A stretch of 64,000 nt of DNA, from IMG/VR virus record IMGVR_UViG_3300032214_001459, positions 1 to 64,000 of that record, one strand, 5' to 3'. Positions 24,252 to 31,294 of this stretch are shown piece after piece. The DNA comes from a virus. The notes beneath the pieces are model-generated. The model was given only the letters and a program-made list of their open reading frames with translations. It did not search any database and had not been told where the DNA came from. The translations under genes and the position numbers were made by a program. Every line of letters begins with the position of its first letter. Positions within the stretch are counted from its first letter, which is position 1.

Positions 24252-24545
24252 TTACTTGAAGAGTTTCTTGAAGAATCTTCTAAGTGAGCGCTTCTGCTTT
24301 TGAACGTTCTTGTCGATTGTGACATTGACAAGGTTTGCCTTGCTTGCAACATCGTCAAGTACGTGATTAACGAACTTTTCTGCGTTAACAAAAGATATCG
24401 TCGAATCACCGACTTTGATTTCGGTCTTCTTTGCTTCAGCTGACTTCTTTGGTGCTGCCTTCTTAGCAGGTGCCTTTTTCGCAGCTGCTTTTTTTGCAGG
24501 ACTCTTTTTATTAGCTGTTTTCTTTGATTTGCTGTTATCTGCCAT
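24252..24545 (-). CDS. Basic histone H1-like protein with a structured C-terminus (97 aa)
   Basis: Residues 1-45 are Lys/Ala/Pro-rich repeats of the KKAPAKKAA type; residues 46-80 look folded (IKVGDSTISFVNAEKFVNHVL); the end is again basic (RSLRRFFKKLFK). The N-terminal part resembles the tail of histone H1 or actinobacterial HU. It should bind DNA or RNA by charge. TAGAGT ends 7 nt before the ATG, so the transcript may be leaderless. It is divergent from the 210-aa gene. Confidence 0.65.
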   Translation of the reverse strand: MADNSKSKKTANKKSPAKKAAAKKAPAKKAAPKKSAEAKKTEIKVGDSTISFVNAEKFVNHVLDDVASKANLVNVTIDKNVQKQKRSLRRFFKKLFK

Positions 24546-24552
24546 GACAAAG

Positions 24553-24621
24553 ACTCTAGTCGATGGATTTGGGTCGTAGGGGATGGTGCTTCCCCTGGAA
24601 CCGAGTATTTTCCCTTAATAT
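24553..24621. promoter_or_regulatory. Divergent leaderless-type promoters
   Basis: On the minus strand TAGAGT (24553-24558) ends 7 nt before ATG 24545. On the plus strand TAATAT (24616-24621) ends 6 nt before GTG 24628. The plus-strand geometry is the best evidence that the GTG is the true start, because there is no ribosome site and an in-frame stop lies just upstream. Confidence 0.55.
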
Positions 24622-24627
24622 CTCACG

Positions 24628-25260
24628 GTGGACGATTATATTGACGATTTTGGCAAATGTGCTCTTGCCTTAACGTCGGCCCAATTGGCAAAAGATACTG
24701 CTGTAAAAGAGCATGGAATTGGGGAAGATATAGCAACCCACTTCATAGGCTGGGTTGGCCCGAGTCTAATGATAATTGCTCAGATGAAATCAGAGATATC
24801 AAAAGAACCGCACGCCAAAAGGTTTACCAAATGCAAAAAGCTTTGTTTGATGATGAGAAAATACTGGGGAGTAACCGGGATTACGATGGTCGCAGAAGGG
24901 TACTGTTCTTCAAGCGCGGAAAAGACAAAAGGGATTGAACTTGCCGATGCCTTCCTAGACCCAGATATGCCCGTTAAGGAATGCATAACCATCACACACG
25001 TAAGCATGACGGATGACGGGGAGATAATGCCAGTCGCCATGTTAGCCGCCCCTTACAAGGTAAACCTAGGGAAAACCATTGATTGGGACGAAATCCTTAT
25101 CTATCCGGAAAACGGCGAAAGTCACACCAGACACGCCCTCTACCCAATAATGCTAAGCAAGACAATGGATGAGAAGTTTGATTCATCAATCCCAATGTCT
25201 CAATACAATGAAATAAGAGATGAAATTTCCAGGATTGGCTTTCTTCTCCAGGAATTTTAG
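24628..25260 (+). CDS. Hypothetical protein (210 aa), GTG start
   Basis: No family recognised. It is a soluble, mixed alpha/beta-looking protein starting MDDYIDDFGKCALALTSAQLAKD (the GTG read as Met), with a helical first half and a second half containing ITHVSMTDDGEIMPVAMLAAPY. No catalytic motif stands out. The GTG is supported by an in-frame TAA a few codons upstream and a TAATAT box 6 nt before it. It is followed, 19 nt later, by another leaderless-type gene. Confidence 0.6.
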   Translation: MDDYIDDFGKCALALTSAQLAKDTAVKEHGIGEDIATHFIGWVGPSLMIIAQMKSEISKEPHAKRFTKCKKLCLMMRKYWGVTGITMVAEGYCSSSAEKTKGIELADAFLDPDMPVKECITITHVSMTDDGEIMPVAMLAAPYKVNLGKTIDWDEILIYPENGESHTRHALYPIMLSKTMDEKFDSSIPMSQYNEIRDEISRIGFLLQEF

Positions 25261-25267
25261 TAAGCTG

Positions 25268-25273
25268 TATAAT
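25268..25273 (+). promoter_or_regulatory. TATAAT box of a leaderless gene
   Basis: A perfect extended -10 (TGTATAAT) ends 6 nt before the ATG at 25280 and lies just after the stop of the preceding gene. Transcription should begin at the start codon. Confidence 0.65.
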
Positions 25274-25279
25274 AGTTAA

Positions 25280-25615
25280 ATGAATCAGCCATTTTATTCG
25301 AGCCCTGGTTTTGGCGGGCAAGATGAAAATGAAGAAATTGACGGTGTTACGTATTTAAGGGCAACCCGTACTCCGTGCCTAGTTTGCGGACACCCAACTG
25401 GCGACTGTGTAAATGAAAAAGAAAATAATGAAATAATTCAGCTATGGGGATATAATACAAACTCATCTCTTGATGCAAATCAGGTTTTCGTAATTACTGA
25501 AGATTACTGGATTCCATTTGAAATAGCTCCTGGAATTAATACAAGAATTCTTAAATATAAAAAGGGCAAACAAATACCCTTAATTACAGCCAGGGAACTT
25601 GGCCTAATAAAATAA
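25280..25615 (+). CDS. Hypothetical protein with a Cys-x2-Cys motif (111 aa)
   Basis: The protein starts MNQPFYSSPGFGGQDENEEI and has TPCLVCGHPTGDCVN near residue 32, a possible zinc site. The rest (EDYWIPFEIAPGINTRILKY, KQIPLITARELGLI) looks like a small beta-rich domain; similar short proteins occur in other actinobacterial phages, but no function is known to me. It has a textbook TATAAT 6 nt before the ATG and no ribosome site. Confidence 0.55.
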   Translation: MNQPFYSSPGFGGQDENEEIDGVTYLRATRTPCLVCGHPTGDCVNEKENNEIIQLWGYNTNSSLDANQVFVITEDYWIPFEIAPGINTRILKYKKGKQIPLITARELGLIK

Positions 25616-25702
25616 AAATTAGTTGGATGCTAGACCATTTCAGTATTCATGTTTACTGTACACTCGTCTCTCTCATCACTAGCCAATTACAGGAATGGAA
25701 AC

Positions 25703-27628
25703 ATGTCAACTCTTAGTCAATCTTTTGTCGACTCTTACAAAATGAAGCAAGCGCCATGGGGATTTAATGGAATGGGGGAAATAGTATTTCTCCGTACCTA
25801 TAGCCGCAAAAAGGAAAATGGGAATAACGAGACATGGGTTGAGACGCTCCAGCGTGTCATCAACGGTGCAATTGAGGTTGGCGTTGACTACACCCAAGAA
25901 GAGGCAGAAGCGCTATTTGACCACTGCTTTAACTTACGATGCTCATTCTCTGGTCGCTCACTATGGCAACTTGGCACACCGCTTGTCCAGAAGCTCAATG
26001 CAACATCTCTTAACAACTGCTATTTCACGAACATCGAAAAGATTGAGGATTTTGAGCTCTTGTTCGAATACCTAATGCTTGGTGGTGGTGTTGGATTCTC
26101 TGTTGAGCGCTCAAAGATTCACGACCTACCAAAGATTAAGTCTGGTGTAACGATTACACATGAACGTAGTAACGACGCAGACATCATCGTCCCTGACTCA
26201 CGTCAAGGATGGAAGCGACTTCTTCATGCAGTACTAAAGTCATATTTTGATACTGGTAAGTCTTTCTCGTACTCCACGGTTCTCATTCGTGAGTATGGCG
26301 CACCATTAAAGACATTTGGTGGTACAGCATCAGGTCCTGGCGCGCTGATTGATGGGATTGCTGACATTAGTAAAGTTATGCAAAACCGCGAAGGGAAAAA
26401 ACTTCGTTCAATTGACGTACTTGACATTTGCAACATCATTGGTCGCATCGTTGTTTCTGGTTCGTCGCGTCGTTCAGCGCAGATTGCAATGGGTGACCCG
26501 GATGACGTTCTTTTCCTTCGTGCAAAAAATTGGGCATCTGGAAACATTCCTGCGTGGAGAGCGAACTCAAATAACTCCATTTATGCTGACCACTACGACG
26601 AAATAATGACCGAACTCTGGAAGGGCTATGACGGAACTGGCGAGCCTTACGGCTTGCTGAATCGTCGCCTAGCAAGAAAGTATGGTCGACTCGGCGAGGC
26701 AAAGCCAGATAACTCAATTGAGGGCTTCAACCCATGCGCAGAAATCGCATTGGCTGATGGCGAATCATGCAACCTTGCAACAATCTTTTTACCAAATGTG
26801 GAATCTTTGGAGCAATTCCAAGAAATTTCACGTTTGCTTTATAAGACGCAAAAGCAAATTACCCGCATGGCGTACCCATATGAAAAGACAACGAATATCG
26901 TCAGCAAGAATGCGCGACTTGGACAGTCTGTTACTGGAATCCTTCAGTGTTCAGAAGAGCAGGTTTCATGGTTGTCACCTGCATACGAATACCTGCAGGA
27001 ATTTGATAAGCAGTACTCCGCTGAGCGTGGATGGCCAGAATCGGTTCGTTTGACCACGGTTCAGCCTTCAGGAACGCTGTCCCTGCTCCCAGGCGTGACT
27101 CCAGGGATTCACCCAGCATTCGCTCCGTTCTACACCAGGCGTGTTCGCTTCGGCTCCTCAGACCCCCTTGTGGACGCTTGTCGCAAGCGCGGATACAAGA
27201 TTCAGTGGGATATTGGTATCGACGGTAGAGAGGACCACACACGCTATGTGGTGGACTTCCCGTGCATGTCGCCAGAGGGTTCGGTTCTAGCTTCAGCAAT
27301 GACCGCAGTAGAGCAGCTTGAGTGGGTGAAGAAGATGCAGACCGAGTGGGCAGATAATGCTGTCTCCGTAACCGTCTATTACCGCAAAGAGGAGCTTGGA
27401 GAAATCCAGGAGTGGCTCTCAAAGAACTACGACAAGAGCGTTAAGTCAGTTTCGTTCTTGCTCCATGTTGACCACAACTTCTCTTTGCCTCCATACGAGG
27501 AAATAACCAAGGAGGAGTACGAAAAGATGCTCGCCAAGATTGATTTCTCTACGCCATTACAGGATGTGGCTTTCATGGGAGATTTGGACTTGGACAATTG
27601 CGCCACAGGGGCATGCCCGATAAAGTAA
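25703..27628 (+). CDS. nrdJ: Class II (B12-dependent) ribonucleotide reductase
   Basis: About 641 aa, the size of monomeric adenosylcobalamin-dependent reductases such as the Lactobacillus enzyme, which use ribonucleoside triphosphates. Visible features are SGRSLWQLGT, LNNCYF (first Cys of the redox pair), GGGVGFSVERS, VSGSSRRSAQI, the active-site NPCAEIAL with the thiyl Cys and Glu, TVQPSGTLSLLPGVTPGIHP, and a C-terminal CATGACPIK pair for re-reduction by thioredoxin. It makes dNTPs for phage DNA. I chose ATG 25703, which has AGGAA upstream; a frame from 25649 adds 18 unlikely residues. It depends on host cobalamin. ThyX and tRNA-Arg follow. Confidence 0.95.
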   Translation: MSTLSQSFVDSYKMKQAPWGFNGMGEIVFLRTYSRKKENGNNETWVETLQRVINGAIEVGVDYTQEEAEALFDHCFNLRCSFSGRSLWQLGTPLVQKLNATSLNNCYFTNIEKIEDFELLFEYLMLGGGVGFSVERSKIHDLPKIKSGVTITHERSNDADIIVPDSRQGWKRLLHAVLKSYFDTGKSFSYSTVLIREYGAPLKTFGGTASGPGALIDGIADISKVMQNREGKKLRSIDVLDICNIIGRIVVSGSSRRSAQIAMGDPDDVLFLRAKNWASGNIPAWRANSNNSIYADHYDEIMTELWKGYDGTGEPYGLLNRRLARKYGRLGEAKPDNSIEGFNPCAEIALADGESCNLATIFLPNVESLEQFQEISRLLYKTQKQITRMAYPYEKTTNIVSKNARLGQSVTGILQCSEEQVSWLSPAYEYLQEFDKQYSAERGWPESVRLTTVQPSGTLSLLPGVTPGIHPAFAPFYTRRVRFGSSDPLVDACRKRGYKIQWDIGIDGREDHTRYVVDFPCMSPEGSVLASAMTAVEQLEWVKKMQTEWADNAVSVTVYYRKEELGEIQEWLSKNYDKSVKSVSFLLHVDHNFSLPPYEEITKEEYEKMLAKIDFSTPLQDVAFMGDLDLDNCATGACPIK

Positions 27629-27635
27629 TCGGTAT

Positions 27636-27712
27636 GCGTCGGTAGCTCAATCGGATAGAGCAACAGACTTCTAATCTGTAGGTTGTAGGTTCGAGTCCTA
27701 CCCGGCGCGCCA
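27636..27712 (+). tRNA. tRNA-Arg (TCT)
   Basis: All four arms are present: acceptor GCGTCGG with CCGGCGC, D arm GCTCAATCGGATAGAGC, anticodon loop CTTCTAA (TCT, for AGA codons) and T arm GTAGG/CCTAC. CCA is encoded. It starts 8 nt after the reductase stop, so it is probably cut out of the same transcript. Confidence 0.95.
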
Positions 27713-27731
27713 TAACTAGGAAAGAGTAAAG

Positions 27732-28403
27732 ATGAAATCACAAAGTTTTGGTTTTGTTCGTCTTGATTCATGTATGGCAGATGACATCTCTGTTGTTAAT
27801 TCGGCAAGAGTTTCATTTGCTAAGTCTCAGCAAGAGATGGATGATTCGGGGAGAGGTTTAATCAACTTCCTCATGCGCGAAAAACACGGAACCCCATTCG
27901 AGCACAATTCATTCCGCTTTCATGTTAAATGTCCAGTCTTTGTTGCTAGGGAGTGGTTTCGGCACAGGATTGGCTCATTCAACGAATTTTCAGCAAGATA
28001 CAGCGAGGTGGGCGAGGACTTTTTTGTACCGTACCAAAACGATGTTAGGTCGCAAGTCGGAAAGCCAGGAGCCTACGAGTTTCATATAGTTGAAGAAGAC
28101 ATTGCCAATCAAGCAATAGAGATAATTAATCAAGCCAACATCAGCGCTTATGAAGCATATAAAAAACTTATAGATATGGGCATTGCGAAAGAGCTATCAA
28201 GGACAGTTCTTCCAGTCGGCATGTACACACAGTTTTACTGGACTGTAAATGCTCGTTCTTTAATGAATTTTCTTTCTTTGCGTTTGTCAAAAACTGCTCA
28301 GCTTGATATTAGAAGGTACGCAAAGTCTGTTGAGGCTATTTTTGCAGACAAGATGCCAGTTACCTATAAGGCTTGGGTTGAGAATGGAATGAACTGCCCT
28401 TAG
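27732..28403 (+). CDS. thyX: Flavin-dependent thymidylate synthase ThyX
   Basis: The 223-aa protein carries the ThyX signature RHRIGSFNEFSARYS near residue 77 and the C-terminal SLMNFLSLRLSKTAQLDIRRYA segment. It methylates dUMP to dTMP with methylene-tetrahydrofolate and FAD. Together with the class II reductase upstream it would supply dTTP during infection. A good AGGAAAGA ribosome site precedes ATG 27732. Actinobacteria and their phages commonly use ThyX. It converges on the GPx-like gene with 6 nt between. Confidence 0.95.
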   Translation: MKSQSFGFVRLDSCMADDISVVNSARVSFAKSQQEMDDSGRGLINFLMREKHGTPFEHNSFRFHVKCPVFVAREWFRHRIGSFNEFSARYSEVGEDFFVPYQNDVRSQVGKPGAYEFHIVEEDIANQAIEIINQANISAYEAYKKLIDMGIAKELSRTVLPVGMYTQFYWTVNARSLMNFLSLRLSKTAQLDIRRYAKSVEAIFADKMPVTYKAWVENGMNCP

Positions 28404-28409
28404 GCGTAA

Positions 28410-28991
28410 TCATTCGTCAAGCAGACGCTCTATGTCGTTGCATAGGTTCTCGTATTCTTGTTCTGGTGACTCGCAATACCCATCACGGTGAGCCCACCAA
28501 AGCAAAACCCCATTTGCTTTTCTAACTCTCTGTACGCCATTTCTATCGACCAAGAATTTCTCGAAGTTCCCGTTCATTGGAGCCTTTTCTCCTTCTGGAT
28601 TTAAGCTCTTGTATAGGGGGTGAACATCTGGCTTTTCCTCTTCTCCATCACGGGCTTCCCGGGAAACAACCATCTCCGAGAACGGATATGTAACGTTCCA
28701 CTCTGCACGTCCGTACTCCTCGGCATCCTTTGCTCCAGTTATGCCATTCTCGTACTTGCCGTAAGTTACTCCTGCTCCGCAGTAATCGTTTGTTGGAACA
28801 GCGATTACTTCAAAACCCCTGTGCTTGTACTTCTGGTAAACCTTTTCCAGAATCCCATACTGCTCAGCATTGCCACAGTGCCCAGTAACGTTCGCAAAAA
28901 GAGTGACTTTCCCGGAAATCTCGTCAATCAAATTGACTTTTCCATCTGAATCCATCAAAACAACGTCTTTTAGTGAATTTTGTGTTTCCAT
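28410..28991 (-). CDS. Glutathione-peroxidase-like thiol peroxidase
   Basis: The 193-aa protein has the thioredoxin-like fold of the GPx family: VTLFANVTGHCGNAEQY places the peroxidatic Cys near residue 39, YKHRGFEVIAVPTNDYCG follows, and GNFEKFLVDRNG matches the WNFEKFLVD element. An insertion (residues 75-125) is longer than in typical enzymes. Cys is used, not selenocysteine, so thioredoxin is the likely reductant, and the phage encodes one at 8.4 kb. It would remove peroxides during infection. TATAAT lies 7 nt upstream of the ATG, again leaderless-like. Confidence 0.7.
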   Translation of the reverse strand: METQNSLKDVVLMDSDGKVNLIDEISGKVTLFANVTGHCGNAEQYGILEKVYQKYKHRGFEVIAVPTNDYCGAGVTYGKYENGITGAKDAEEYGRAEWNVTYPFSEMVVSREARDGEEEKPDVHPLYKSLNPEGEKAPMNGNFEKFLVDRNGVQRVRKANGVLLWWAHRDGYCESPEQEYENLCNDIERLLDE

Positions 28992-28998
28992 ATTTGTA

Positions 28999-29004
28999 AT
29001 TATA
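28999..29004 (-). promoter_or_regulatory. TATAAT box of the GPx-like gene
   Basis: TATAAT on the minus strand ends 7 nt before ATG 28991, predicting a transcript with no or one-base leader. Confidence 0.5.
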
Positions 29005-29105
29005 TCAATTGTAAGTCCTGGTAATAAGACTTACTATTGCTATGATTCATAGCGAGGGGGCATTCACTTAGGTGGTGCTGAAACTGACTTTGTCTACCCT
29101 CACGG

Positions 29106-29181
29106 TGGCGAGTAGCTCAGTTGGCAGAGCAGCGGACTGTTAATCCGCTTGTCGTAGGTTCGAGCCCTACCTCGCCAGCCA
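29106..29181 (+). tRNA. tRNA-Asn (GTT)
   Basis: Acceptor TGGCGAG pairs with CTCGCCA, the D arm is GCTCAGTTGGCAGAGC, the anticodon loop CTGTTAA gives GTT, and the T arm is GTAGG/CCTAC. CCA is encoded. The last 14 bases are repeated at 29381-29394. Confidence 0.95.
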
Positions 29182-29284
29182 GTATTGAATGGCTATATTC
29201 ATCACTAAAGCGTTTATGTAAATAGAAAAGTATTTAGTTGTTAGTTTCATTATTTATGCTTTCTCTGTTCTAGGGAGATTTATA

Positions 29285-29327
29285 TCTCTATTAGATAGTC
29301 CATTTTGTACTCTCTATTACATAGTCC
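29285..29327. repeat. Two 17-bp direct repeats with 26-bp period
   Basis: The copies at 29285-29301 and 29311-29327 differ at one base. Each contains the dyad-like ATTA...ATAGT. They could be binding sites for a regulator or remnants of a duplication. Confidence 0.7.
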
Positions 29328-29380
29328 GCTTCGTCCCATTCATTGATGCAAAATAGGAAAATGACCGGGATGAATGCCAA

Positions 29381-29394
29381 TACCTCGCCAGCCA
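29381..29394 (+). repeat. Copy of the tRNA-Asn 3' end
   Basis: Fourteen bases are identical to the last 14 of tRNA-Asn (29168-29181), including its CCA. The copy is not part of a tRNA. It resembles the short direct repeat left at a tRNA attachment site, or the scar of a lost tRNA gene. Confidence 0.7.
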
Positions 29395-29477
29395 CTATAC
29401 TGATGACGGCCTCTTGCTGGAGGGCGTCATTATCATTTCTGTCGGTGCGCAGTCAGAGCGTCTAGCAAGCACCATCT

Positions 29478-29567
29478 GGAGCGATGGCAGAGAGGCTTAT
29501 TGCACCTGTCTTGAAAACAGGAGTCCGTTTGCGCGGACCGGGGGTTCAAATCCCTCTCGCTCCTCCA
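29478..29567 (+). tRNA. tRNA-Ser (TGA)
   Basis: Class II tRNA of 90 nt with acceptor GGAGCGA/TCGCTCC, anticodon loop CTTGAAA (TGA), a long variable arm (GTCCG-TTTG-CGCGGAC) and T arm GGGGG/CCCTC. CCA is encoded. The base before CCA is T, where Ser tRNAs usually have G, so charging by the host synthetase may be altered. Confidence 0.9.
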
Positions 29568-29586
29568 TTTATGTTATTGTTTTGCG

Positions 29587-29665
29587 CACGCAGAAGCATC
29601 AGCGGTAGAGCACCCGTGGAATCTAACGGACGGTCTCTGGGTTCGACTCCCAGACTGCGTGTCCA
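29587..29665 (+). tRNA. tRNA of uncertain identity
   Basis: Acceptor CACGCAG pairs with CTGCGTG and is followed by T and an encoded CCA. The T arm (TCTGGG/CCCAGA around TTCGACT) has six pairs, and a D arm (AGCGGTAGAGC) is recognisable. The anticodon arm is odd: CCGT pairs with ACGG and leaves an eight-base loop GGAATCTA without a clear T33. It abuts tRNA-Thr with no spacer, so processing would release both. The amino acid cannot be assigned safely. Confidence 0.6.
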
Positions 29666-29740
29666 GCCCCTTTAGCTCAGTGGTAGAGCACCTCACTTGT
29701 AATGAGGTGGTCCTCGGTTCAATCCCGAGAGGGGGCTCCA
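29666..29740 (+). tRNA. tRNA-Thr (TGT)
   Basis: Acceptor GCCCCTT/AGGGGGC, D arm GCTCAGTGGTAGAGC, anticodon loop CTTGTAA (TGT) and T arm CTCGG/CCGAG are all present, with an encoded CCA. It begins at the base after the CCA of the preceding tRNA. Confidence 0.95.
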
Positions 29741-29772
29741 ATTGTCTCGGAACGGAGACATTTACGGCGTAG

Positions 29773-29778
29773 TAGTAT
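29773..29778 (+). promoter_or_regulatory. TAGTAT box of a leaderless gene
   Basis: TAGTAT ends 6 nt before ATG 29785, the same spacing as at 1081, 25280 and 30906. There is no ribosome site. Confidence 0.5.
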
Positions 29779-29784
29779 TGCTCT

Positions 29785-30570
29785 ATGGGTATAAAGCTGT
29801 ATAAAAACATCGAGATAGGTGATATTGGGCCTACCCCAGCAATACCATTTATCAGCGATGACAAGCTATCAACCGAGAAAAAAACCATAATGGCATTTGG
29901 TTCTTCGCTTGGTAGGCCAATTGCATACAAACAGGAACAAGCAGGACAGTTAGTACAGCATGTTCTTCCAGTATTCAAGACCGAGCATGGACAGATATCA
30001 ACATCGTCTAAATCAAACCTAGAGCTCCACACCGAGACAGCCTTTCATCCATTTAAGCCGTCGTACGTTCTCCTTTTGTGCTTAAGGGGAGATGCTGGTG
30101 CGGTAACCACATACGCAAACACTGAAGACATAGTTAAGAAGATAAGTAAAAAATCACTCGAATTGCTTCAGCAGTCAATTTATGCAACAAGAATAGATGA
30201 CAGCTTTCGTTCGAATGGTGAGCCAGATTTTGAAATGATTGTAAAAATATTGAAAAAGAATTCAAATGATGGATTCGACATAACCTACGATAAACATTTC
30301 ATGCGTGGAATAACAAGCGAAGCGCAGGAAGCTCTAGACGAACTCAACGAAGCAATAAATGAAAGCGTGCAGGATATTGTTTTGGAGCAGGGTGATTTAT
30401 TGGTAATTGATAATAGAACTACAGTCCATGGAAGAAAGCCATTTGCCGCAAGATATGACGGAACCGACAGGTGGGTAATGAGACTGCTTGTCGTAGACTA
30501 CTCAATACCTAGACAACACTTAAGAGGAAATACAATCGTTACAGATTTTGGCAAACAGACAACGCTATGA
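29785..30570 (+). CDS. Clavaminate-synthase-like Fe(II)/2OG oxygenase
   Basis: The 261-aa protein resembles the clavaminate synthase/asparagine oxygenase group. The iron-binding His-x-Glu is in ELHTETAFHP near residue 82. The distal site is VHGRKPFAARYDG followed by TDRWVMR, with His, Arg and the family's RYDG-x-DRW signature, near 218-235. Relatives such as AsnO and VioC hydroxylate free amino acids at the beta carbon, so an amino acid or a similar small molecule is the likely substrate; this is inference. It is shorter than most relatives (about 320-350 aa). It probably forms a two-gene unit with the next gene, sharing an ATGA overlap. Confidence 0.75.
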   Translation: MGIKLYKNIEIGDIGPTPAIPFISDDKLSTEKKTIMAFGSSLGRPIAYKQEQAGQLVQHVLPVFKTEHGQISTSSKSNLELHTETAFHPFKPSYVLLLCLRGDAGAVTTYANTEDIVKKISKKSLELLQQSIYATRIDDSFRSNGEPDFEMIVKILKKNSNDGFDITYDKHFMRGITSEAQEALDELNEAINESVQDIVLEQGDLLVIDNRTTVHGRKPFAARYDGTDRWVMRLLVVDYSIPRQHLRGNTIVTDFGKQTTL

Positions 30571-30839
30571 ATAGAAACAAAACATCTGCATACCCAGTCG
30601 CCGTTATTGAATCTAGATACAGCGGAACATACGAGGGTGGGAAGTGGCACGCAATCCCAAGATATGACGAAGTAGTTTCGCTTGAGTCTTATGACGACTA
30701 CAGGAACGGTGACGATTGTTCGGCTGTCGATTTCTGGGATTCAACGGATGCGTTACTGATAGGCGTTGGAGAAACTCCAGAACTGGCCATAGCTGACATG
30801 TGGCTGAAGATTTCATCCATCACACCCGAAGATTGGTAG
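30567..30839 (+). CDS. Conserved-type small phage protein (90 aa)
   Basis: The protein has AVIESRYSGTYEGGKWHAIP, then CSAVDFWDS and IGVGETPELAIADMW. This pattern is familiar from small hypothetical proteins in many aquatic phages; no function is known to me. Its ATG overlaps the stop of the oxygenase gene, so it is translationally coupled to it. Confidence 0.7.
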   Translation: MNRNKTSAYPVAVIESRYSGTYEGGKWHAIPRYDEVVSLESYDDYRNGDDCSAVDFWDSTDALLIGVGETPELAIADMWLKISSITPEDW

Positions 30840-30893
30840 CATCTTTTTTAGAGATACTTCACCTATTTCACATCTCGGTAAGAGATTGGGTGC

Positions 30894-30899
30894 AATAAT
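30894..30899 (+). promoter_or_regulatory. AATAAT -10 box of the 48-aa membrane protein gene
   Basis: AATAAT ends 6 nt before ATG 30906. No ribosome site is present. The box differs from TATAAT at one position. Confidence 0.4.
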
Positions 30900-30905
30900 G
30901 TACTC

Positions 30906-31052
30906 ATGTTTATTTTTCTAATTATCTCAGTAGCGTTGGTCGTATTAACACACAAATTCATAATGGCAGCAGTCAATAATTACGAATACCACGGAAGCAA
31001 TACCGCAAGACAAGAGTGGATTAATTTCGAGAGGGAAAGACTCGGGCGCTAA
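30906..31052 (+). CDS. Small single-pass membrane protein (48 aa)
   Basis: The frame encodes MFIFLIISVALVVLTHKFIM, one membrane-spanning helix at the very start, followed by a polar tail (NNYEYHGSNTARQEW...). It could be a small holin-associated, anti-holin or regulatory membrane protein; nothing decides. It has a leaderless-type promoter. Its stop overlaps the end of the convergent ferredoxin gene by 4 nt. Confidence 0.55.
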   Translation: MFIFLIISVALVVLTHKFIMAAVNNYEYHGSNTARQEWINFERERLGR

Positions 31053-31294
31053 GGCTCGATAAAGATACATTCCCCAGGGCACTCTTCGGCTGCCTCTATA
31101 ACGTCAGAGAGTCTTTCGTCTGCGAAAGATGCCATTCCTGCTGCTCCCTCCGGGTTCCCCACAGCGGCCGCATAAATCTTGTCCCCTTCTTTTACATACG
31201 CAAGACCGTCTGGCATCATGTGGAAAACATCTGGGGCTATCTCCGCGCAAAGACCATCTCCAGTGCATAAGTCTTGGTCAATCCAAACTCTCAT
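31049..31294 (-). CDS. Actinobacterial-type 3Fe-4S ferredoxin
   Basis: The 81-aa protein has the short-chain ferredoxin pattern: C10-x5-C16 in DLCTGDGLCAEIAPDVF and C72-P in EECPGECIFIE. Only three of the cysteines fit the cluster positions, which is typical of the 3Fe-4S ferredoxins that serve cytochromes P450 in actinobacteria; C76 is an extra. It carries one electron in the cytoplasm. The insertion at residues 40-60 is longer than usual. Its ATG shares one base with the stop of the upstream Cys-rich gene. A phage ferredoxin could feed an oxygenase, but which partner it uses is unknown. Confidence 0.85.
   Translation of the reverse strand: MRVWIDQDLCTGDGLCAEIAPDVFHMMPDGLAYVKEGDKIYAAAVGNPEGAAGMASFADERLSDVIEAAEECPGECIFIEP

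Larger units (their letters stand above)
29182..29477. other. Gene-less spacer between tRNAs
   Basis: About 300 bp without a gene. It holds two 17-bp near-identical repeats TCTCTATTA(G/C)ATAGTCC at 29285-29301 and 29311-29327 (26-bp period), a copy of the tRNA-Asn 3' end (TACCTCGCCAGCCA) at 29381-29394, and a stem-loop at 29403-29430 (ATGACG...CGTCAT with CCTC/GGAG inside). The repeat of a tRNA end suggests a past recombination or loss of a tRNA gene. Confidence 0.65.

Noticed and set aside
25649-25702. Upstream ATG for the ribonucleotide reductase
   Set aside because: The extra 18 residues are low in similarity to reductases, and the ATG at 25703 has a ribosome site and the usual start.
29574-30032. 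152-aa minus-strand frame
   Set aside because: It runs through two tRNAs and the start of the oxygenase gene; its Cys-rich look comes from tRNA sequence.
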